From CBDFKF01 sp965248765 (GTDB taxonomy: Bacteria > Pseudomonadota > Alphaproteobacteria > VGEJ01): a stretch of 64,000 nucleotides of DNA. Made by a program: the position numbers and the translations under genes. Below are positions 57,548-64,000 of this stretch, in pieces. Under the pieces are notes generated by a model. It worked only from the letters and a program-made list of their open reading frames with translations. It ran no database searches and was not told the DNA's origin. The DNA lies in the NCBI GenBank assembly GCA_965248765.1, contig CBDFKF010000003.1, positions 620,001 through 684,000 of the forward strand, given 5' to 3'. Positions within the stretch are counted from its first letter, which is position 1; every line of letters begins with the position of its first letter.

Positions 57548-59626
57548 TCAGGCAGCGTCGGTTAGGCCGACGTGCAGATGAAGATTACCAAAATCGTCGA
57601 TGGAGATCCGATCGTTGGGGAACACCACGACGGTGGCATCGGGCTCCTCGACGATAGCCGGCCCGGCGATCTCCATCCCCGGCTCGAGCCGTGAGCGCTC
57701 ATAAATTGCCGCCTCGTGGATGCCGTGGACATCGTAGTCGACCACCCGCTCGCCACGCCGGGCCTCGTCGAGCGCGCGACCGCTGCGCTCCAGCTTCGGC
57801 ACTATCGGCTTGCCGATTTCGCGCAGCGCCACAAGGTGATAGGTCACGATCTCGACCGGGTTGTCGAGAGTGTAGGTGTACTCGCGCTCATAGGTCTTGT
57901 GGAAAGTCTCAGCGGTCGCGGCGATCGTTTCGGGCTTGATCTCGCCGGGCGGAAACATCACCCGCACGGTATGTTCCTGGCCCTGATAGCGCATGTCGCC
58001 GAAGCGCTCGAACCCAATCTCGGCGGCACCACCGATCTCGCTGTCAGCGAAGTCCGCCACGGCTTGCTGTTCCATGCCGGCGAACGCGGCCTCGAGCTTG
58101 GCGGCCACCGCGTCCTCGAGGGTGCTGAGCTGCGTGAGGACGTAGTCGCGACGCAGATCCGACATCAACATGCCCCATGCCGAGAACACCGAGCAGTTCA
58201 CCGGCACGATGACCTTGGGAATGTTGAGTTCGGCTGCCAGCGCCGAGGCGTGCATGCCCCCGCCGCCGCCGAACGCGACCAGGGTGAACTCGCGCGGATC
58301 GTAGCCGCGATTGAGCGAGACCAACTTGAGTGCATTGATCATGTTGTTGTTGGCGATGCGGATGATACCGCGAGCCGTCTCCTCCGCCGACATGCCCAAC
58401 GGTCCGGCCAGCTCGTCGAAGGCGCTCCGGGCCGCCCCCATGTCCGCCTTGATCTCGCCACCCAGGAAGTACTCGGGATCGATGCGTCCGGTGAGCAGAT
58501 TGGCGTCGGTGGTGGTGGGATCGTTGCCGCCGCGGCCATAGGCAGCAGGCCCGGGCACCGCGCCCGCACTGTGTGGACCAACGTTCAGACGGCCGTCCTC
58601 GTCCATCCACGCGATCGAGCCACCGCCCTGGCCGATCTCAACGATGTCGACCGTCGGCACCATGATCGGATAGCCGGCATAGTCGCGGGTCTTCTCGATG
58701 AAGTACTCGGTGGTAATGCGCACCCGCCCATCCTCGATCAGCGAGCACTTCGCAGTGGTGCCGCCAATGTCGAGGGCGATGATGTTGGGCTCATCGATCA
58801 GGCGCCCGAGGGCGCCGGCGCCGAGCACGCCGCTGGCGGGCCCCGATTCGAGCATCGTGATGGCATTGTTCTTGGCGGCCTCGATGGTATCGACGCCGCC
58901 ATTCGACTGCATGATCACCGCCTGGCCCTTGAAGCCGCCGCCGCTGAGCTTGCGCTCGAGGCTCTCGAGGTAGCGAACCGCGATGGGGTGGATGTAACCC
59001 GACAGCACCGTGGTGTTGGTGCGCTCATACTCGCGCCACTCACGGGTCACCTGATGCGAGGCGACGACCGCGACCTCCGGCCACAGCTCCCGGACTCTCT
59101 CAAAAACCGCCGCCTCATGAGCGGGGTTGGCGTAGGCGTGCAGGAAGCAGATCGCGACCGCTTCGACCTGCTCGGCCTTGAAGAACTCGACGATGGCGGG
59201 GATCTCGTCGAGTTCGAGCGAGGTGACCACCTTGCCCATGTAGTCCATACGCTCGGTGACCTCGCGGCGCAGGTAGCGAGGCACGAACGGCTTCGGCTTC
59301 GCATAGCGGAAATTGAACAGGGCTGGGCGGTTGCCGCGCGCGATCTCGAGGACATCACGGAAGCCGTGGGTGGTGATCAGCGCGGTGGTCACGCCCTTGC
59401 GCTCCGCGAGCGCGTTGATGACGACCGTCGTGCCGTGGGCCAGGAACTCGATGTCCTTGGTCGCGATCCCCGCCTTCTCGAGCGAGTTCATCACCCCTGC
59501 CTCATAGTCAGGCGGGGTGGTGTCGACCTTCGCCGTCTTGACGGCGGAAACCTCGCCGCTCACCGCATCGACCTCGTAATAGACGAGGTCGGTGAAGGTG
59601 CCGCCTACGTCGCTCGCCACACGCAT
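57548..59626 (-). CDS. hydantoinase A/5-oxoprolinase family protein (A subunit)
   Basis: 692-aa HyuA-type ATPase subunit, with sugar-kinase/hsp70-like phosphate loops. The first is RVASDVGGTFTDLVYYEVD and the second IIALDIGGTTAKCSLIEDG near residue 290. Other family blocks are LAHGTTVVINALAERKG, AITMLESGPASGVLGAGALG and EFTLVAFGGGGGMHASALAA. The family uses ATP to phosphorylate an amide or enol oxygen before hydrolysis or carboxylation. It is the only A subunit seen for three B subunits. No acetone-carboxylase-type small gamma subunit is nearby in the window. Confidence 0.95.
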   Translation of the reverse strand: MRVASDVGGTFTDLVYYEVDAVSGEVSAVKTAKVDTTPPDYEAGVMNSLEKAGIATKDIEFLAHGTTVVINALAERKGVTTALITTHGFRDVLEIARGNRPALFNFRYAKPKPFVPRYLRREVTERMDYMGKVVTSLELDEIPAIVEFFKAEQVEAVAICFLHAYANPAHEAAVFERVRELWPEVAVVASHQVTREWREYERTNTTVLSGYIHPIAVRYLESLERKLSGGGFKGQAVIMQSNGGVDTIEAAKNNAITMLESGPASGVLGAGALGRLIDEPNIIALDIGGTTAKCSLIEDGRVRITTEYFIEKTRDYAGYPIMVPTVDIVEIGQGGGSIAWMDEDGRLNVGPHSAGAVPGPAAYGRGGNDPTTTDANLLTGRIDPEYFLGGEIKADMGAARSAFDELAGPLGMSAEETARGIIRIANNNMINALKLVSLNRGYDPREFTLVAFGGGGGMHASALAAELNIPKVIVPVNCSVFSAWGMLMSDLRRDYVLTQLSTLEDAVAAKLEAAFAGMEQQAVADFADSEIGGAAEIGFERFGDMRYQGQEHTVRVMFPPGEIKPETIAATAETFHKTYEREYTYTLDNPVEIVTYHLVALREIGKPIVPKLERSGRALDEARRGERVVDYDVHGIHEAAIYERSRLEPGMEIAGPAIVEEPDATVVVFPNDRISIDDFGNLHLHVGLTDAA

Positions 59627-59670
59627 TACACCCTCTCCCTCGTTCGATCGTTTTTGGCAGTGCGATCAGA

Positions 59671-61329
59671 CTACGCGGTCACGCCGTAGTACTTGGCCGC
59701 CTGTTCGGGCGTGACGAAGCCATTCTTGACATCGTCCAGCACTTTGTCGCGCGGGCGCTCACGCGGATCGCCGTAGCCACCGCCGTTGGCGGTGATAACA
59801 CGGACCACGTCGCCGGGCTCGAGCTTGAGTCCACCGGCCCGGTTGTAGTTCTCGATCCGGCCGTCGACGCGGATGACGCGGAGGCAGTTCAGCGAGCCGT
59901 GCCGGCCGCCATTCAGCCCCCAGGGCGGATTGTCCCGGGTCCGGAAGTAGACGCCGGTGAGCCGTGCATCCTTGGCCCGGATCTTGTAGTCGAGATAGAC
60001 GCCCTTGCCGCCGCGGAACGTGCCCTCGCCGCCATCATGATCGTGGAAGGCGTATTGGCCGACGAACAAGCCGTTACGCACCTCGTTGATCTCGATCGGG
60101 CAGTTGAAGGTCTCGCCGTCGGCCGCACAGAACTGTCCGTTCTCGCCGTCGCGATCAGGCCCGGCACCCCAACCGCCGGCCTCTGGCTCGACGCAGATGG
60201 TGAAGCGGCCGTTGTCGGGGTGAGTGGCCGCGAAGATGGTGCCGCAGACCGAGGTCAAATGGCCGGCGCCGAGCCGCGCGGGCACATGCGCCGCCATCGC
60301 CTTCCACACCAGATCGAGGACCTGGAGATTGGGCTCGGGGAACATCCCGCAGGGGTCGGGACGCTGCGCATCGAACAGCGTGCCCGGCTCGGTCAAGACC
60401 GTGAGAGGCCGGAACGTACCCGCGTTGGTAACCGAGAGCGGGCCCGTGAGGGCCTTGAAAGTGGCCTGCGCGCCGACCACGGCGACGCCGCGCGAGCAGT
60501 TGTAGGGAGCCGCCAGCGCCTTCGGATTGTCGCGGAGGTCGACGACGAAGGCATCCGCCGTCACCTCTACCTTGACCCGAATGGTCAGATCGTCGTCGGT
60601 GAGCTCCTCGGCCTCAAAAACGCCGTGCGGAAGTGCCGCGAGGGCGCGGCGAGAGACCGCTTCACCGTGGTCGAGAAGATCGTTCATGGCATGAACAACG
60701 GTGCTGTAGCCATACTTCTCAGCCAGTTCCGCAACGCGCCATTCGCAGACACGGATCGAGGCGATGCCGGCCCACATGTCACCGAGTACCAGGTCGGGAG
60801 TACGGCTATTGGCAACGATCATGTCGATCATCGACGGGATCGGCTCGCCGCGCCTGAACAGCTTGACCTCAGGAAACTGGATGCCCTCCTGGAACAACTC
60901 CGTCGAATCGGTCGAGAGACTGCCAGCCACCTTGCCGCCCACATCGCTCCAATGCGCCTTGTTGGCCGCCCAGGCTAACAACCGGTTGTCGTGGAAGATC
61001 GGCATCACCACAACGACGTCGTTGAGGTGGGTGACGCCGCCGGAGTAGGGATCGTTGGTGATGAAGATGTCGCCGGGGTGGATGTCGCCAGCGTCGAACT
61101 TGCGCATGACCGCCTTGGCGCCCGAATCGAGGACGCCGATGAAGCAGGGGACGCCGGCGCCGGTCGTTAAGAGCTCGCCCTCTCCTGTCATGATCGCGAC
61201 GCCGAAGTCCAGAACCTCATAGATGGTCGAGGTCATCGCCGTGCGCCGCGTGATGGCGAACATCTCATCGGTGATGGCGTGCAGCGAGTTCTGAATGATC
61301 TCGATGGTGAAGGGATCGTCGAGCTTCAT
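59671..61329 (-). CDS. hydantoinase B/oxoprolinase family protein (B2)
   Basis: 552 aa from ATG 61329 (MKLDDPFTIEIIQNSLHAIT). The open frame extends to 61476 but that part overlaps B3 and lacks homology. The same blocks as in B1 are present: DIHPGDIFITNDPYSGGVTH, NKAHWSDVGGKVAGS, FQEGIQFPEVKLFRRG. The C-terminus RPRDKVLDDVKNGFVTPEQA is virtually identical to that of B3, at DNA level too, suggesting recent duplication or gene conversion. Some conserved positions differ from B1 and B3 (NDPYSGG for NDPHSGG, HWSD for HWGD), so specificity may differ. Confidence 0.93.
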   Translation of the reverse strand: MKLDDPFTIEIIQNSLHAITDEMFAITRRTAMTSTIYEVLDFGVAIMTGEGELLTTGAGVPCFIGVLDSGAKAVMRKFDAGDIHPGDIFITNDPYSGGVTHLNDVVVVMPIFHDNRLLAWAANKAHWSDVGGKVAGSLSTDSTELFQEGIQFPEVKLFRRGEPIPSMIDMIVANSRTPDLVLGDMWAGIASIRVCEWRVAELAEKYGYSTVVHAMNDLLDHGEAVSRRALAALPHGVFEAEELTDDDLTIRVKVEVTADAFVVDLRDNPKALAAPYNCSRGVAVVGAQATFKALTGPLSVTNAGTFRPLTVLTEPGTLFDAQRPDPCGMFPEPNLQVLDLVWKAMAAHVPARLGAGHLTSVCGTIFAATHPDNGRFTICVEPEAGGWGAGPDRDGENGQFCAADGETFNCPIEINEVRNGLFVGQYAFHDHDGGEGTFRGGKGVYLDYKIRAKDARLTGVYFRTRDNPPWGLNGGRHGSLNCLRVIRVDGRIENYNRAGGLKLEPGDVVRVITANGGGYGDPRERPRDKVLDDVKNGFVTPEQAAKYYGVTA

Positions 61330-61366
61330 TGCCAGCTCTCTGCTGGTCCGCGCGTTGCGCCGGTCC

Positions 61367-63031
61367 TCAGGGGGTGACGCCATAGTACTTGGTCGCCTGC
61401 TCCGGCGTAACGAAGCCATTCTTGACATCGTCGAGCACCTTGTCGCGCGGGCGCTCGCGCGGATCGCCGTAACCACCGCCCGTCGCGGTGGTGATACGAA
61501 CGATGTCGCCCGGCTCGAGGTTTAGGGCGCTGATGCGATTGTAGCTATCTTCCGAGCCGTCCCGGCGCACGATCGTGAGACTGTTGAGGGAGCCGGACCG
61601 ACCCCCATTGAGGCCCCATGGCGGGTTGCCGCTGCTGCGCGCGTAGAGCCCGGTCAGCTGGGCATCGTCCGCGCGCATCCGATAATCGAGAACGACGCCT
61701 TTTCCGCCGCGGAACCTGCCCTCACCGCCTTCGGCGGTGTGGAAAGCATAGCGGTCGACGAAGAGGCCGTTGCGCGCCTCGGCGACCTCAACAGGGCAGT
61801 TGTAGGTCTCGCCATCCGCCACACAGTATTGGCCGTTCAGCCCATCAGCCTCGGCCGTCGCGCCCCAGCCGCCGAGCTCTGGCTCGATCGTGATCACATA
61901 GCGGCCGGTATCGGGGTGAGTGGCGGCGAACGCGGTCGCGCACACCGAATGCAGGGTGCCGGCCCCGAGGCGCTCGGGCACGACCGGCGCCATCGCCTTC
62001 CAGACCAGCTCCGTCGCATACATGGCCGAGTCGAAGTAGACCCCCGCCGAGGCCGGTGGCTCGGCATGGAACATGGTACCCGTGCGAGTCAGCACTTGGA
62101 GCGGGCGAAACGATCCATCGTTGCACACCGAAAAAGGACTCGTCAGCGCCTTGAAGATCACCCGCACGCCGGCCATCGTGCACAAATGCGGGCAGTTGAA
62201 GGCTCCCGGCAGCGGCCCTGGGTTGTCGCGCAGATCGACGACGAAGTCCTCGCCATCGACCGTGACCGCGACCCGTATGGGGAGACCGTTGTCCATCCGG
62301 TCCTCGGCCTCGTAGACACCATTGGGCAGCTCCGCCACAGCCCGGCGCGACACCGCCTCGGCGTGGTCGAGAACACTCTCCATTGCCAGTTCAACCGCCC
62401 CGACGCCGTACTTCTCGGCCATCTCGCGAACCCGCCGCTCGCCGCAGCGGATCGAAGCGACGCCCGCCCACATATCGCCAAGCACCTGCTCGTGCGCGCG
62501 GCTGTTGGCAGCGATCATGTCGAGCACCGACGGGAGAGGGCGGCCGCGCTCGAATAGCTTGACCTCGGGGAACAGTATGCCCTCCTGGAACAGCTCGGCG
62601 GCGTCGGTCGCGATGCCACCAGCCACCATGCCGCCAATATCGCCCCAATGGGCCTTGTTGCCGGTCCAAGCGATCACCCGATCGCCATGGAAGACCGGCA
62701 TGATGAGCGCAACGTCGTTCAGATGGGTGACCCCGCCCGAGTGCGGATCGTTGGTCATGAAGATGTCGCCCGGGTGGATGTCGTTGCGCGGACCGAACTT
62801 GGCGATCATCGCCTTCGTCGCCGCATCGAGCGTGCCGATGAAGATCGGCACGCCAGCACCCTGCGAGGCCAGCTCTCCGGTGGCGTTGGTCGTGCCGACG
62901 CCAAAATCGAGCACCTCGTAGATGATTGAGCTCATCGCGGCCTTGCGCATGACCGCGAACATCTCGTCACAAACGGCGGCAAGCGAGCCTTGGATGATCT
63001 CGATGGTGAAGGGATCGTGGTCGCGCGGCAT
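61367..63031 (-). CDS. hydantoinase B/oxoprolinase family protein (B3)
   Basis: 554 aa (MPRDHDPFTIEIIQGSLAAV). Blocks: NDIHPGDIFMTNDPHSGGVT, TGNKAHWGDIGGMVAGG, FQEGILFPEVKLFERG and the C-terminus DDVKNGFVTPEQATKYYGVT. In the motif HWGD and NDPHSGG it matches B1, while its C-terminus matches B2. It begins 10 bases after the dipeptidase stop and ends 37 bases before B2, so the operon order is dipeptidase, B3, B2, A, B1. Confidence 0.93.
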   Translation of the reverse strand: MPRDHDPFTIEIIQGSLAAVCDEMFAVMRKAAMSSIIYEVLDFGVGTTNATGELASQGAGVPIFIGTLDAATKAMIAKFGPRNDIHPGDIFMTNDPHSGGVTHLNDVALIMPVFHGDRVIAWTGNKAHWGDIGGMVAGGIATDAAELFQEGILFPEVKLFERGRPLPSVLDMIAANSRAHEQVLGDMWAGVASIRCGERRVREMAEKYGVGAVELAMESVLDHAEAVSRRAVAELPNGVYEAEDRMDNGLPIRVAVTVDGEDFVVDLRDNPGPLPGAFNCPHLCTMAGVRVIFKALTSPFSVCNDGSFRPLQVLTRTGTMFHAEPPASAGVYFDSAMYATELVWKAMAPVVPERLGAGTLHSVCATAFAATHPDTGRYVITIEPELGGWGATAEADGLNGQYCVADGETYNCPVEVAEARNGLFVDRYAFHTAEGGEGRFRGGKGVVLDYRMRADDAQLTGLYARSSGNPPWGLNGGRSGSLNSLTIVRRDGSEDSYNRISALNLEPGDIVRITTATGGGYGDPRERPRDKVLDDVKNGFVTPEQATKYYGVTP

Positions 63032-63041
63032 CGCCCGTCCC

Positions 63042-63995
63042 CTACTTCCAGACCTCGCGCGCGATCCTCAGGTAGTTCTCGCCGAAGATGCCGCGGATGT
63101 CGGGCTCGGTGTAGCCTCGCCGCAGCATTTCCTCGGTCAGGGCCGGCAGCTGCTCAGGCTGGAAGAACTGCGCCGGCGGGTCATCGCCGTAGTCGCGCCA
63201 ATAGCGATCCTTGTTGGCGAGGAAGAACTGATTCCAACCCTCAAGGTCGTAGACCAGGTCGATGCCAAGGCCGACATGCGCCGGGCCCGCCACTTCGACG
63301 ATATGATCGAGGTGGCGCATGAAGGCCTCGACCGAGGCATCGTCCTCGCCGAGGAAGATGCCGACGCCGGTGACGCCGACGAGCCCGCCGGTGGCGGCGC
63401 ACGCCTTGATCTGATCGTCGTGGATATTGCGGCCGTGGTCGGTGAGGACGCGGGCGTTGGAATGCGAGAACACGACAGGCTGGGTGGTGATATCCAGCGC
63501 CTGCATGGTCGCGCGATAGCCGGTGTGGGAGCAGTCGAGCAGCATGCCGACCCGGTTCATCTCGACGACGAGATCGCCACCGAATTGGCTCAAGCCTCCG
63601 TCCGCCGCCTCGTGACAGCCGTCGGCGGCGAGGTTGCGGACATTGTAGGCGAGGATCATCTGGCGGACGCCGAGCTTGTAGTAGGCCTCGACCAGGCTGA
63701 GATCGCCGCCAAGCCCGTTCGAGCCCTGGAAGTTGAAGCCGACCGCGAGCTTGCCTTGCGCCTTTGCGCGGACGATATCATCCGCGGTCTCGACCAGGAC
63801 GTAGCGATCTGGCTCGGCGAGAAAGCGCCCGCGTTGTTGGGCGAGGTGCCGGAACGTAGCCTCGATCCACGTCCAATCGTCGGCCAGCGTGAGCGACACG
63901 AAATCGACGCCGGCCGCGGGATAACGCGGTAACACCGCCTCACGCGCTTCCTCTTTGAGATCCTCCTCCCAGTTGACGGTTATGTCGCAGATCAT
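63042..63995 (-). CDS. M19 (renal dipeptidase-like) protein with incomplete metal site
   Basis: 317 aa from ATG 63995, five bases from the window edge, so a further upstream start cannot be excluded. The M19 fold is indicated by LVEAYYKLGVRQMILAYNVR, MLLDCSHTGYRATMQALD, PVVFSHSNARVLTDHGRNIH and HVGLGIDLVYDLEGW. Two zinc-ligand histidines (DCSH, FSHSN) are present. The N-terminal HxD of classical members is absent (ICDITVNWEED), and the bridging Glu region reads FQGSNGLG. It may hydrolyse an N-carbamoyl or peptide-like product made by the Hyu subunits, or bind substrate only. First gene of the hyu operon as seen. Confidence 0.85.
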   Translation of the reverse strand: MICDITVNWEEDLKEEAREAVLPRYPAAGVDFVSLTLADDWTWIEATFRHLAQQRGRFLAEPDRYVLVETADDIVRAKAQGKLAVGFNFQGSNGLGGDLSLVEAYYKLGVRQMILAYNVRNLAADGCHEAADGGLSQFGGDLVVEMNRVGMLLDCSHTGYRATMQALDITTQPVVFSHSNARVLTDHGRNIHDDQIKACAATGGLVGVTGVGIFLGEDDASVEAFMRHLDHIVEVAGPAHVGLGIDLVYDLEGWNQFFLANKDRYWRDYGDDPPAQFFQPEQLPALTEEMLRRGYTEPDIRGIFGENYLRIAREVWK

Positions 63996-64000
63996 GGCCT

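Noticed and set aside
56251..59689. Very long plus-strand open frames opposite the hyu genes
   Set aside because: They are antisense shadows in GC-rich coding DNA, with Arg/Asp/His-rich composition and no recognisable domain, while the minus strand encodes clear families.

Overview
The window reads as a high-GC alphaproteobacterial chromosome, most likely from the Rhodospirillales or a neighbouring order. The 16S rRNA looks alphaproteobacterial. So do the gene for the F1-ATPase inhibitor zeta (DUF1476), the DUF3035 lipoprotein next to a pair of M16 peptidases, and the 16S - tRNA-Ile - tRNA-Ala - 23S - 5S - tRNA-fMet order of the rRNA operon. No species can be named from sequence reading alone.

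Bases 1-12.1 kb are conserved housekeeping DNA: the end of an rluB-type pseudouridine synthase gene, rsmD, and then a minus-strand block of mutL, pgi, an inactive/active M16 peptidase pair, a 26-residue single-span membrane ORF, a DUF3035 lipoprotein, lspA, ileS and ribF. Many of these genes overlap or nearly abut. Bases 12.5-18.9 kb hold a complete CUT1-type sugar/polyol ABC importer (Tat-exported binding protein, two permeases, two ATPases, one of them divergent) and a small membrane ORF. A patatin-like phospholipase gene with two frameshifts follows. Bases 20.0-25.9 kb are one rRNA operon with a near-consensus promoter (TTGACA-17-TATAAG), an extended helix-45 hairpin in 23S, and an intrinsic terminator after tRNA-fMet.

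Bases 25.9-50.5 kb are a graveyard of mobile DNA. They contain a truncated IS1380-type element, an intact IS1202/ISNCY-type element exactly bracketed by an 18-bp direct repeat, a decayed prophage fragment (HNH piece, RusA-like resolvase, HK97-type capsid), an IS3-type element with a GAC target duplication, two decayed IS1182-type elements (one inside an inverted pair of IS21 left ends), and an intact IS21-type element with a 6-bp target duplication. The apparently intact genes among them are zeta with a coupled unknown gene, a umuD'-like/umuC pair, an alpha/beta hydrolase and arfB. Many others are broken: a surface antigen, a TPR protein, a hydantoinase-B homologue, a conserved hypothetical, a LivH tail and an NADH:flavin oxidoreductase.

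Bases 50.9-64 kb look functional again. A polyamine-type ABC importer (PotD/A/B/C-like, plus strand) is followed by an opposing operon of an M19-like dipeptidase, hydantoinase/oxoprolinase B, B, A and B subunits. The combination suggests uptake and hydrolysis of a nitrogenous, possibly cyclic-amide, substrate. The single A subunit with three close B paralogues, and a dipeptidase lacking part of the usual metal site, is the most interesting system here. Second is a UmuD homologue that lacks both the cleavage region and the Ser-Lys dyad.
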